From positions 1-28,380 of the forward strand of contig NMRA01001302.1 in NCBI GenBank assembly GCA_002633005.1: a stretch of 28,380 nucleotides of DNA, read 5' to 3'. Of this stretch, positions 9,187 through 19,660 are shown one piece after another. Numbering within the stretch: position 1 is the first letter of the stretch; every line of letters starts with the position of its first letter. The stretch is from Phoronis australis. Its lineage: Eukaryota > Phoronida > Phoronidae. Under the pieces are notes generated by a model. That model was given only the letters and a program-made list of their open reading frames with translations. It made no database searches and was not told the origin of the DNA. The translations under genes were made by a program, and so were the position numbers.

Positions 9187-10155
9187 GCTAGACCCTTAAG
9201 TGAGATTTCTAACTCCTCTTATCGGTTTTAACTATATATTAGCAAAACTAATAAATATTTCCAGTGCAATGGGCCCTAATGCACGGCCTGTTCACGTCTG
9301 GTACAACGTGTACCAAACTGCCTGCAATTATTTTATTAATTAGTGGGGAGCAAACCATGAGTCCAAGCGCTGTCACAGCAAACTGATTATTCCAAAAGCA
9401 TAACGGTGTAAAATTTAATTCGCAATTACTGATCTCCCCCGTAATAAGAAAAATGCAACACCTGCAATGCGATTGAAAAGTTGATGACAATGTGCATTTC
9501 CTGTGCTGTTTGTGAGTCGGAACCGTGTCACCTTGGTGACAGACTATGTAGTCGTTAAACGTTGTTATTAGTTCGGTTCCTCAGCAGCCAAAAAAACCAA
9601 AACACTTACACCCTAGATTAAAACACCAAAAGAGACACGCAGATACTTTGGGGGTACGCTGAATCCCATGGAGGTTGGTTGCCTGAAATTTTTGGTCAAG
9701 GTTAAGAACAAATGAAGGTCAAATTTCATGAACTTTTTTTAAATAGCTTGACAAAATATCTGCTTCATTAGTGTTTCAGGCTATAAACAGGCGGCTTTTC
9801 TGTTGATTTCACAAATGTATTAACACAAAAATAATCTTCCTGAGATGGTAAATATCTTAATGAGAGCATACACGTATTATATTTTTTCAATGAAAAAATA
9901 AGTCAGTTTGTTTTCTCTGGTTCAAAAAACTGTAAAACGGGGATGAATATACATTAAGTCAACTCCAACATCTCGAAAAGAAAATTCATTTTAAATATCG
10001 GGGTACTTATCTGTGGTTAATTCTGTGACAAAGCGTCGCAACTAAAGGAAATCGGACATCTTGCTAAATTTTGAAAGAACATTTGTTGAAACTGATCAAC
10101 GTTTTTAATGTTATCAGCAAAACTTTGATTTTTAAGTTATTGTTAATGCTTTCCA
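9187..10155. other. unassigned AT-rich stretch
   Basis: Nothing nameable. A minus-strand 80-codon ORF at 9248-9490 has no domain. Many A and T runs. Confidence 0.5.
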
Positions 10156-10159
10156 AAAA

Positions 10160-10265
10160 CTTAAGTTTTCCGAAAACTTAAGTTTTGAGAACTTAAGTTC
10201 GTTCCAAAAAACATGTTCCGAAATACTTAAGTTTTTCCCAAAAACTTAAGTTTTTAGAACTTAAG
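10160..10265. repeat. two triads of CTTAAG palindromes
   Basis: Six CTTAAG sites, mostly within AACTTAAGTT, start at 10160, 10177, 10192, 10226, 10245 and 10260. They form two groups of three with internal spacings of 17/15 and 19/15 bp; each group ends in a GAACTTAAG site. A CATGTTC motif follows each group (10212-10218 and 10268-10274). A third triad with spacings 15/15 lies at 15068-15103. The arms can pair with one another, so the region can form several hairpins. It may be a terminal or internal repeat of a non-autonomous DNA transposon (inference). Confidence 0.75.
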
Positions 10266-10654
10266 AGCATGTTCGCGAATAGACCAGGCAGAGGGTGATA
10301 AACGCTATGTCACAGATTCTCTTCATATTTTGTCTGTGAGATGACATTGGCCCCACTGACTCCAGACCAACTTTATTTTTTTTCAAAACGCCCCCTTTTG
10401 GTTTCCATGGATACTATTTGTTTCCGACAAGTTTTCAGTCTGGCGGTAGTTAAATTTTAGTAAAATTCCGACAGTTACGTTGCGCAGTGGAAGTAACGTT
10501 GAAATATTGAACCTGTATTATTGATCAGGTGTCACCTTCGATTACTTTATTCATGAAAATTTAAAAGATTTCAATATTTTTTGTCTATTTTTAAAGCCGC
10601 ATAAGATGAGTACTTTTAGGGATTTTTGAAACTGTCAAAATTGGCTAAATTCGT

Positions 10655-10760
10655 ATCCCGATATCTCAGCTGGCACAGGTTTCAGAACATTTTAGTGCCA
10701 ACCAGTGTGTTGAGCTATTTTAGGTCTACAAAATAAGACAAGAAAATTTCCTGGCGCGAA
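10655..10760 (+). repeat. dispersed repeat, partner of the inverted copy at 14555-14680
   Basis: GATATCTCAGCTGGCACA (10660-10677) followed by GAAAATTTCCTGGCGC (10742-10757) matches, in reverse complement, the blocks TGTGCCAGCTGAGATAT (14654-14670) and GCGCCAGAAAATTTT (14575-14589). Block order and spacing agree. The two are diverged members of one repeat family in opposite orientation. Confidence 0.55.
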
Positions 10761-11906
10761 CGGATTTCATGTCATTTGAAGTAAAAAATGACTGGTGGTT
10801 ACGCCATTTCACCACAATGAGTAATGCCGACAAACGTCAACAAAACGTGAACATTTGTTAATATTTGGCCAGCAAACGGCGAATCAATTTATCATTCATC
10901 AAATTTTGTATTTTCTAGGCACCGAGGGTACACTACTTTATTTCTAAAAAGTGCTCATAGTCATGGAATTAGGATACTTACTACACAAATAGCAGTAGTT
11001 TTGGCATGACACCTTTTGCGAGAGTCGAAATTCAAAGCTCACTGGTTTTACAAAGCTCAGTAATCTTATTTGCACTGCTAAAAACGAAAAGAAACACCGC
11101 CGACAAATCATTTTCATAACATTTTTATCTGTGACTGTCCTGTTTACAACGATGCTTACTGTGGGTTAGCTGTGGAGTGTGTCTGAACAAACATTTCTTT
11201 AGGAATCTTCAAGTGGTTTTGATGCAGGGCGTTGAAAGCGGAGGACAGTGTCAAGGTGAAAGATTCATTGGCAATTACAGGCAAATGCAAAACCACTGGT
11301 CAGCCGCCAGTGTCCCAATAACTTCACTTTTGAAGTGGTATGGCTGGCTAATGTTATCGTTTTGCTATCTGCGCGCATTTTGCTGTGATTGACACAAGTG
11401 AAAAATGGGAGACATTCGAGTAGCAATGGGGGCTGACAACATGGAACCAGCTACCAGTGAGAAGATACTTCACCTGAGCAGTGGGAGACACAGAGGAACG
11501 TACTTGAATAAGTGTGTGTGACTAGATGTGAGAAGTCTAAAGAGTGAATTCATATTACTTCCCAGTCCTCCAGAGGGCAAACGTACATGTATCCTGTTCC
11601 AGGTGATCAGCTGTTCCTCGACTATATACATGCCTCATGTTGGAAACATGATCCACTGCATAGGTCATGTGAAAGAAGTGAGGATGATAAAGGCTGCTTT
11701 TAGTATGAAGTCCATAAATACACGATAAGTATTTTATTGTAGCTCATGTTTTTCCATGACGTCTCAGTAGACAAACAATATACAGCATATAAACTTTGGA
11801 ACTCAGTTCAAAATATAACTTCATGCACATTGGGTTCTAACTGCTAATTAGTCTTCGAGGTGCTTTAATAGCAAGACTACCAACTTTCTAAGGCAAAATC
11901 ACATCA
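10761..11906 (+). other. unassigned; less AT-rich patch at 11200-11720
   Basis: The patch at about 11200-11720 is less AT-rich than its flanks and starts after a good acceptor (ACATTTCTTTAG at 11191-11202). Several short plus-strand frames lie in it: a 39-codon ATG ORF at 11405-11521 beginning MGDIRVAMGADNMEPATSEK, and non-ATG frames at 11177-11392 and 11528-11728. None carries a domain I know. It could be a terminal exon with 3' UTR, a long non-coding RNA exon, or a decayed repeat. No decision possible from sequence alone. Confidence 0.35.
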
Positions 11907-12450
11907 GAGATATCTAAATGTGGTATTTGATCTAAGTGCTAATGGACTGGCTCAAATAGGAGACTCCTATGTTAGTTGTTCAAAATACAGGTGATCTCGC
12001 TTACATGTACCTCCTCATCCCATACGGTACACGTAACTCCCCAGTCTGTATATACAATGTTGGACCACTTTAAAGTAAAAAGTGGCATTTGATGCGACTA
12101 GAATCTGGTTTAACATTCATTGCCTAGTTAATTTATACAAACTACCATGGAAAACACGAGATGTCTAAATGCCAGTGAATTGGCTCAAACATGACACTCC
12201 TGATGTTAACATTTCAATATACAGGTGACCTCGACACCTCTCTTAACTCATCATCACATACCGTACAAATAACTCTCATTCTGCAAAAACAATGTTGGAA
12301 CAGATTAAAGTCAAAATGACATTTAATGTGACTGTAATCTGGTTTAACACTGGTCATCAAGTTAAGTGGTACAAAGTAGCATGGAAAAACGAGATATGTA
12401 AATGTGTTCTTTGATCTAGATGCCAGTGAATTGGTTGAAGTATGCCTAAG
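11907..12450. repeat. degenerate tandem repeat, period about 230-250 bp, roughly 2.3 copies
   Basis: Copies begin at about 11907, 12158 and 12391 with GAGATATCTAAATG / GAGATGTCTAAATG / GAGATATGTAAATG. Shared later blocks include a GCCAGTGAATTGGCTCAA-type segment, ATACAGGTGA(T/C)CTCG, CAATGTTGGA, and ATCTGGTTTAACA(T/C)T. Copy 2 lacks about 19 bp present in copies 1 and 3. Old satellite-like duplication; non-coding. Confidence 0.7.
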
Positions 12451-12780
12451 TCACTACCTTTCCTTAAGCTTGTACATAAGTTAACACTCAGATAAGGCTT
12501 CGCATTTAAGTTAAGTGAGATTGAGTGTAATATGAGTTTGAAAGATGAAAACTGAAATACCAGCATCTTTAAATAAATTGGACAGCAAAGTTTCAACCAG
12601 AACACTGACTAAACATCCTAAATTTTACTGCCATAATCACAGCAAGTGTTGCTATATTGCATTTTGTATTTATCTCAGTTTCTACAATATCACATCAATA
12701 ACATCTGGTTAAATCACTCAGACAACACAACAGATTGTATGATGTTCGAACAAAGATGAAATCCGGAGTATTACTGGACA

Positions 12781-12954
12781 TCACTGACTGTCAAGTTCAT
12801 TATCTCTCTCATTTGACCATTTTCCAGCGCGGTTCAAGGCAGCCAAGCATGAAAAGAAACCTTTATCCTGTTGTAGTGTCAGCCAGCCTTCCTCCCGAAA
12901 CTGCTCATCCGTCTTCATCGCCTGTGCAGTTTTTGCGGGGTCTGCTTTGTTGCT
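12781..12954 (-). CDS. coding-like terminal exon, gene unknown
   Basis: Read on minus, a pyrimidine-rich tract ending TTTTTCAGACAGTAG is followed by an open frame of 57 codons that ends in TGA at 12781-12783. It contains an ATG at 12918. The protein includes MKTDEQFREEGWLTLQQDKG, FFSCLAALNRAGKW and a charged end, ERDNELDSQ. Composition is balanced and soluble-protein-like, with CpG and third-position patterns better than most ORFs here. The plus-strand ORF across the same bases looks like its shadow. I recognise no family. Upstream exons would lie towards the assembly gap at 13596-13830 and may be hidden by it. It could also be a fossil fragment. Confidence 0.35.
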   Translation of the reverse strand, partial: SNKADPAKTAQAMKTDEQFREEGWLTLQQDKGFFSCLAALNRAGKWSNERDNELDSQ

Positions 12955-13595
12955 CTACTGTCTGAAAAATGACAGGCAGGTTGTAGCACACTCGAATTAT
13001 ACACTTTTTGCAGAACTTTGCAGAGCCCAGCCACTACAAAGATGTGTCTGTCGCTGAGTGATCCAATGATTTTAGCTGAGATAATTCATTTGACCCATGG
13101 AGTGTAATATGTAAAACGACCCTTAGTACAACAAGAAAAAACACTGTGGGTACTTGATTTAGTTTTGCCAGTTTGATTGGATTCCTTTGGACATCAAATG
13201 AATATCATATCCAGACAACAAATGTCAACATATTGGTACTCATAAAACATAACAACACGCTATGATTTCCAGAATTACACAATTCACTGACAGCTGAAGT
13301 GAAAAGAAATTCCGGCATCCAGGTTGTCAGTTAAAATTGGAATTTATAATGCTATAACTACAGCATTCATCAATATATCTGTAGAAAAAATACTTCCTGT
13401 AATGAACTAAAAAGAAGACGCGTAACAACAATATCGGATGTTGAAAAGTGAAAGTCAAGGAGATAAATTGCATTTTCCGCTTGCAACAAGTACAGGCCAC
13501 TAGATGCACATAATCTCACACTAAACTTACAACTAACACAAGACGCTACTAGTAAGTGGATTGAATAGCTCTAGGATAGCCTAGACTCCAACAAC
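12955..13595. other. unassigned stretch before assembly gap
   Basis: No gene recognised. If the minus-strand exon at 12781-12954 is real, this is probably its intron. Confidence 0.45.
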
Positions 13596-13830
13596 NNNNN
13601 NNNNNNNNNNNNNNNNNNNNNNNNNNNNNNNNNNNNNNNNNNNNNNNNNNNNNNNNNNNNNNNNNNNNNNNNNNNNNNNNNNNNNNNNNNNNNNNNNNNN
13701 NNNNNNNNNNNNNNNNNNNNNNNNNNNNNNNNNNNNNNNNNNNNNNNNNNNNNNNNNNNNNNNNNNNNNNNNNNNNNNNNNNNNNNNNNNNNNNNNNNNN
13801 NNNNNNNNNNNNNNNNNNNNNNNNNNNNNN
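13596..13830. other. assembly gap (235 Ns)
   Basis: Unsequenced gap. Its right edge is exactly the left edge of a duplicated segment (13831-14450). Confidence 0.99.
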
Positions 13831-14450
13831 GCGAGGCTGAAATTTAGTGAACACTGTTGAATCGAGAACACTTGTAAGTAATGATATGTCTCATTAAATT
13901 TCACAACAACAATTTATGCAAAGTTTTAAACTCGTAACCAGATATCCTCCAAGATGGCCGACCCAATCCAACCAAAGTGACCCAAATTTCGCCATATTAA
14001 CTGTAATGACTTTGTATTGCTTGCCCCAATTTTGAAACGTTTTGATTTTAACACAGTATGATGGATTATCTTTCCGATGAAAGCAAAGTATTTTTTCAAA
14101 ATGGAAAAATTCAAAACGACAAAAAATGGTTTGACCGCCCTATATAACGGGAACTAAACACATATGCTATTTTAACATAATAAGCACAAGTACGCGTAAC
14201 ATTCCAAAAAAAATTAACGACCACTAACTACCAACTATGAATTCATTATATCAACAAAAAATAACAGTTAATACTAAAAAACAAAATAATGAAGTCTTTT
14301 TGTGCAAGCGGTAACACATTAAGTTTCAACGAAAAAATGGTGGCGTTCAGCACAAGTTCCTGAACTTACGAGTCGGAAATGTGGGTACGGAATAACCAAT
14401 GACAGCCGGTAATTATCTGCTCACAGAAAAAGTCAAATATAGACGTTTAT
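13831..14450. repeat. 620-bp segment duplicated at 18169-18790 (copy 1)
   Basis: From GCGAGGCTGAAATTTAGTGA to AAATATAGACGTTTAT this matches 18169-18790 in the same orientation, with roughly 16 substitutions and two 1-bp indels by eye (about 2-3%). Copy 1 is bounded by the N gap on the left and by a single N at 14451 on the right, so it is exactly the assembled piece between two joins. It contains CAAGATGGCCGAC (YY1-like) and no sustained ORF. Either an interspersed repeat or an allelic copy misplaced by the assembler. Confidence 0.9.
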
Positions 14451-14554
14451 NAACTTTTGAATCAAAACTATGCACTTTACTGGTGTTGTAATGTTCCAAG
14501 CAGGTATCGGTATTGAAGGTAATTTCCACTCAGGTGGTTGTCGCAATCTTGCAA

Positions 14555-14680
14555 TTTGTATAGAAAAATGCTCAGCGCCAGAAAATTTTATTGTATTAAT
14601 CAACAGCAATAAGATAGAAACGACTTGTGCAAAAGTTTGGTGTTGATCAGTGTTGTGCCAGCTGAGATATACGGGCTCAA
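14555..14680 (-). repeat. dispersed repeat, inverted partner of 10655-10760
   Basis: Carries the reverse complement of the blocks described at 10655-10760 in matching order. Non-coding. Confidence 0.5.
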
Positions 14681-15067
14681 AATGTGGCGAAATTGCAATG
14701 CTATGTTAACCTCTGACCCCTCTTTACATTATGCCTGAAATTTTTAACTTAGCGGCCGAGTTAATGAGTATTGTTTAACATCTCTGTAAAGCCAAAGACT
14801 TGCTTTATTTAAGAATCACAAACAAATAATGATCTTGTGCGCCGATACTTTTTATTGTGCAGTGCAAATAAGGCATTTTCGGCGAGGCACACCACCAAAA
14901 TAGAGGCTCCCTGATTTCTCCCCCTTAAACAAGGGAAAATGAGATTGGACTTTACTGTTTTGTTTATCATCCCAAAGGTAACTAAAATGCATAGTATGGT
15001 TAAAATCGGTGATATTGAGTTTATCACCCCTCTGGGCATTTTTGCCTGCTGTGAGCCGTACTTCACT

Positions 15068-15103
15068 CTTAAGTTGTAAGAACTTAAGTTTTCAGAACTT
15101 AAG
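15068..15103. repeat. third CTTAAG triad
   Basis: CTTAAG at 15068, 15083 and 15098, exactly 15 bp apart, with AGAACTTAAGTT context matching the triads at 10160-10265. Confidence 0.75.
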
Positions 15104-15187
15104 TTTACAACTTTGCAAGCTGAAAGAAAACAAGACTGAGATACAGTACAAACTATATTGCCATGAATTTAAGTATCAACAAAAACA

Positions 15188-15880
15188 GTTCTGCTTACAC
15201 TTGGGCTAACATAACTACGTTCTACATACTAACGTAATGGTTCAAGAAATATAAAGTTCTTTAAAATGAAGAATCATGTAATAAAAGGAGTTATATATAA
15301 AATATTAGAAAATATCTTCTCTAAACTGATAAGTACGTGCTGTCTTAACATTGTGCAAAATTGATAAGGTTACAAATACAAAAAATGTTATGGACTGCCT
15401 TCGTTACCAAGGAATTAACATATCTACTTTTTCCAACAAATGTAACCATGTCTTCAAAAAAATTTCTGCTGACACTTCAACTAACGTTACTAAGAACTAC
15501 ATACTAATGTCATGGTTCAAGAAATAAAGAATTCTTTAAAAAAGGAAGCATATGTAAAAAATGGAGCTATATTAAAATAGTACTAAAATCTTTTCTCAAA
15601 ATATAAATACTGTGAGATCTAAGATTTAACAAAATCAATAACGTTAGAAATATATAAATACAATTGGAAATGCAATTTTTCATGGTTTTGGATACCAAAA
15701 GAAATAAATGTCACAGATTGCTTTCGTTATCAAAGGCCACATCTCATCATATATTTTCTTAACCTATGAAACCATATTAAAAACAACACCATAAAAACTG
15801 CAAAAAATCGTTTCTCTAAAAACATAGATACCGCGATGTCATAACATTCAGGAAAAACAAGGCTACAAATAAGTGTTTAC
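15188..15880. repeat. degenerate tandem repeat, period about 275 bp, about 2.4 copies
   Basis: Copy A starts at about 15188 (TTCTGCTTACACTTGGGCTA) and copy B at about 15463 (TTCTGCTGACACTTCAACTA). Both continue with TACATACTAA(C/T)GT(A/C)ATGG and TTCAAGAAATA. A partial third copy at about 15770-15880 shares the TTTCTCTAAA...AACATT...GGCTACAAATA blocks. Very AT-rich and non-coding. Confidence 0.65.
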
Positions 15881-16128
15881 ACTCAAATGCAACATTTTCA
15901 AGAGCATTGGTACTAAAAATGTGATGTAGACTGCTGAATACATGTAGATGGATATAAATAAAATCGCACAGGAGACCACATCGTGACATACACTAGACAA
16001 CATGAACAATATCGGTGACAGCAACTACCAGTGGGGTACATTTGTCAAGAGAGAGGTCTAAACATGGACAGGTACAAAGCTACTGAAGCCTATTCAGTAC
16101 AGACTTGTACTCGTGCCGCCCCCTTCAG

Positions 16129-16485
16129 TGGCAGAAGAAGCATTTTCTTATTGCTGAAAACGAAAGTGCTGTTATCGACCAGCAGTCTTTTCCTAACCCT
16201 TACTTTAAAATTATTTCGGATAACGTTAAAATTTGTAAGCCTGGCGATTACCCCGATGTTATTATTTATGATCGGAATAAGAAGTCCTCCAACATCGTCA
16301 TGAAGAACAAAGCGAATGTCCTCCCCGTTGCCCAGTGCAGTGTTGCTTATGAGTTTAGATGCCCTATGAACGGATGTCTTCGTTTAAACGTCAAACAATG
16401 TTACAGTGGTCAAAATGTTTGCCGTCTTTCCAGTCGGTTATCTATGCATCTTCAAAATGACGTCAATCGATTTACAACATTGTGA
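16129..16485 (+). CDS. orphan ORF, possible terminal exon, 118 codons
   Basis: A strong acceptor (GCCGCCCCCTTCAG at 16115-16128) precedes a frame that runs 118 codons to TGA at 16483-16485. The protein starts WQKKHFLIAENESAVIDQQS, has a Tyr/Ile/Asp-rich middle (KPGDYPDVIIYDRN) and a Cys-containing C-terminal third (CSVAYEFRCPMNGCLRLN, then QCYSGQNVCRL). There is no in-frame ATG early enough to start it, so it would need an upstream exon. An AATAAA signal lies about 200 bp after the stop, as expected for a last exon. No domain, signal peptide or membrane span is recognised. The spaced cysteines could bind metal or form disulfides (inference). It could be the 3' end of a host gene or an unrecognised mobile-element protein. 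Confidence 0.35.
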   Translation, partial: WQKKHFLIAENESAVIDQQSFPNPYFKIISDNVKICKPGDYPDVIIYDRNKKSSNIVMKNKANVLPVAQCSVAYEFRCPMNGCLRLNVKQCYSGQNVCRLSSRLSMHLQNDVNRFTTL

Positions 16486-16680
16486 ATACATAGACAGGAG
16501 CTAGAACAAGCAAACTAACAACGGACATTTATCAAATCTGGCCTCTGAGCGTTTGGTAGTCTGTACGTATATTGGCCTCTTTACCATAACATCAACAGAA
16601 TTTTCATAATAATTGCTGAAATTAATAATATATCTAGTTCATGTTTGATAAGAGAATGTACATGTATTTAGGTTTGAACA

Positions 16681-16686
16681 AATAAA
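16681..16686 (+). promoter_or_regulatory. AATAAA polyadenylation signal candidate
   Basis: AATAAA lies 196 bp downstream of the TGA at 16483-16485. In AT-rich DNA this hexamer is common, so support is modest. Confidence 0.3.
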
Positions 16687-16689
16687 AGT

Positions 16690-18168
16690 AAATGATTTTG
16701 CTAAAATTTCAGTTTCGTAGTTAAATTTAAGCGGCCATATTGGATTTAAGCAAATGAGGTGTCTTAACATTATAAGGAAAAGATGTTGCAATGTCATTTT
16801 GATAGATTTCTAGATAATAAAGTACCATTACCTAGCCTTAAATTGTGTTATCTCTCAAGCAAACAAAGATTGTGTTACTTGGCGGCCATTTTGTTTTTCG
16901 AGATTTGACCCTGACCATAACCTTAAAATTTAGGAAATCGACCACCATGAGATTTAGCGTGTCAAAACACTAGTGTGCCAATTTTTGTGCTTTAATTCCA
17001 GGTGCAAACATTTTCGGGTTAAGGGCCTGGACTAAATATAATTTAACTCTATGAATAGTATATGAATTCTGATAGTAAAGCTTATGCAAAATTTGTTTCA
17101 TGGCATTTCAGTGATCTTTTAGCAATTGGGCACTTGACTATGCATTTGAATTAAAATTTATCAAAAATGTACATCCAGGGCACACTGACACCAAAACAAC
17201 GGTATCAATAACCTGATAAATTGTCGTATACGATATGTGCGCAATCACTTAGAAAATAGGTAATTATTGAAAAAGTCCTTAAATATTGGCGATATGCGCT
17301 GTATAACAACGTAAGATAAAACATCCGTTGTTTAATGGTTCTGATCAACAAAGTAAATGAGTTCAAAATAGCTGTGCCCATGGATGCAAACCGTTTGCAC
17401 ATAACATATTCTTTAAAATTTAGCAAAAATGGGGTGAGGGAGACAATAAGAGACACAAATGATGAGTAGTTGTTTGTTTATTAATAAATGTTCTAGTTTG
17501 GGTTCATGAAGTATTTATTTTCAAATTGCATATGTCTGTCTTCACGGTTTATAGTCATACGTTTTGCTAAACACAGTGATGACATGCTTAAACGTTTGTA
17601 TGTACCAAGGGTACCATTAGGCTTACCTGGTCCCTGGCCACAGCGCTCGCTCAAACGAGGTTTATTTAGAACTTGGGGTCTTTTGGCGAACTGTGCAAAG
17701 TTTCTGGCTTTCAAGAGAAATTTTCCCAGTGGGCATGAGCGAACCAAGCATAAAAACTGGGCGGCTCGATTTTTTTAGAATTTCATACCTTTTACTACAA
17801 AATTCACTGTGTATGTTCAGAGCTATGAATTGCAGACGTCAAATTTGGTACATCCTGCCTTATAGTGGACTTTGTTCTCCTTTTCTATTTTTTTCGGAGT
17901 TCTTGCTTCTCTGACTCAGGGGGGCCTTTTCCATTTCTTCAAACAGGGGGCTCGTTCGAGCACATAAGTATGAAAAGTTCAATACAAAATGTTATCATTT
18001 TTTATTATTTAAGCAGTGAGTACGAAGGAAGTGACTTCACAACTAAACCATATCAATAATTGTAATTTATGCGGAGGTGGCAATCCCAATGTCAGATTTG
18101 CAAGAACCCATGGAATAAAAAGTATAACGGGAATTATGAGCACATTTATCCCTTAATAAGTAGCATCT
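16690..18168. other. unassigned stretch
   Basis: Short overlapping ORFs occur on both strands (e.g. 17493-17778), none with a recognisable domain. GGCGGCCATTTTG (about 16881) and GCGGCCATATTGG (about 16731) resemble YY1 sites. Confidence 0.45.
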
Positions 18169-18790
18169 GCGAGGCTGAAATTTAGTGAACACTATTGAAT
18201 CGAGAACACTTGTAAGTAATGATATGTCTCATTAAATTTCACAACAACAATTTATGCAAAGTTTTAAACTCGTAACCAGCTATCCTCCAAGATGGCCGAC
18301 CCAATCCAACCAAATTGACCCAAATTTCGCCACATTAACTGTAATGACTTTGTATTGCTTGCCCCAATTTTGATACGTTTTGATTTTAACTCAGTATAAT
18401 GGATTATCTTTCCGATGAAAGCAAAGTATTTTTTTCAAAATAAAAAAAATTCAAAACGACAAAAAATGGTTTGACCTCCCTATATAACGGGAACTAAACA
18501 CCTATGCTATTTTAACATAATAAGCACAAGTACGCGTAACATTCCAAAAAAAATTAACGACCACTAACTACCAACTATGAATACATTATATCAACAAAAA
18601 ATAACAGTTAATACTAAAAAACAAAATAATGAAGTCTTTTTGTGCAAACGGTAACACATTAAGTTTCAACGAAAAAATGGTGGCGTTCAGCACAAGTTCC
18701 TGAACTTACGAGCCGGAAATGTGGGTACGGAATAACCAATGACAGCCGGTAATTATCTGCTCACAGAAAAAGTCAAATATAGACGTTTAT
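18169..18790. repeat. 620-bp duplicated segment (copy 2)
   Basis: Direct copy of 13831-14450. Unlike copy 1 it is embedded in continuous sequence on both sides (..AGTAGCATCT / CGTAATGCAC..), so this location is the better supported one. Confidence 0.9.
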
Positions 18791-19369
18791 CGTAATGCAC
18801 GATGATTAACTGCAAAAATCAATTGCCTGCGTCGAAGAGCCTCTGAGATATGGCCCATTGAAATGTTGGTGCCACTGCATTTTGCCCTTGCAAGTTGAAA
18901 CTGTATTTTTTCTGATGTTGGAGGCTCCTAACCTCAACATTAATCAATGCATTGAACTGAAATTGCTTTTATGGATTAACTGGAAACCAGGTTGTAATGA
19001 TCTGTGACCAGGGAATGCCTAAAGATTGTGATTGGTTATCCCTAATTGGAATTTGGCTAACACCAGCTTATTAACTGAAAGGAGTAAAGGCACTTTACGT
19101 GTAAATACCAAACAGTGAAATCCATAATACTATTAATATTAAAAAATAATAAACGATAGATTTTGGAGATTAATGTTAAACTTCATGGCACTAAAAAGCA
19201 CCTTCAGTCAAGTAAACCATTTTTACAGTCATTATTTGCTTGCAAAAATCCGTGTCTGAATATTTCAATGATAACGGTAATAGTAGTGATAAAACAATTT
19301 TAGTAGAACGAGGAGTTTGTGGGTTTCTCAAAATAAAATAAAAACATGGTTTGCTTTCGTAATATAATC
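18791..19369. other. unassigned stretch
   Basis: AT-rich, no sustained reading frame, no named repeat seen. Confidence 0.5.
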
Positions 19370-19660
19370 TGTTTGTCGAATAAATTTCAATGACTTAAAG
19401 AGTCAAAAGCTTTGGAAAGATGAATTAGAATGGCCACGTGGAATTTATTTTTTCCATAGCCTTAACAACTATATCCAAAATTTCAACTAAACTAGTTCTG
19501 TAAACCTACCCCCGAGAACCATTTTCTGCATGGTGTAACAAGTCATTTGTTTGAAAATATTCGTAAAGTTGATTGTAAATAAGTTTTTTCAAAAATATTT
19601 GAAACCAAAAAAAAACAGAGATAGGCCTGTAATTATCTAAAAAGAACGGGCCTCCTTTTA
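19370..19660 (-). pseudogene. LINE reverse transcriptase remnant, copy 2
   Basis: On minus, reading from about 19660 down, one frame gives DNYRPIS. After a frameshift comes KKLIYNQLYEYFQTNDLLHH, then an AENGSRG block with a stop, then SLVEILDIVVKAMEKIN, and finally degraded FPKLLTL where active elements have 'DLSKAFD'. This follows RT blocks of CR1/Jockey-like LINEs (NYRPIS, the IYNQLY-F--N-LL--QYGFR block, STELA..E..D, and the first catalytic aspartate block). Stops and frameshifts show the copy is dead, and the catalytic Asp block is not readable. It overlaps and extends copy 1 (5690-5975), so the two together sample adjacent parts of one family. Confidence 0.7.

Noticed and set aside
12735-12965. 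76-codon plus ORF
   Set aside because: It looks like the shadow of the better minus-strand exon at 12781-12954.
13549-13904. Minus ORFs of 101 and 107 codons across the gap
   Set aside because: They consist almost entirely of Ns, so they are artefacts of the gap.
17493-17778. Opposed 84- and 90-codon ORFs
   Set aside because: The two strands mirror each other. Composition is slightly better than background, but there is no domain or splice evidence.
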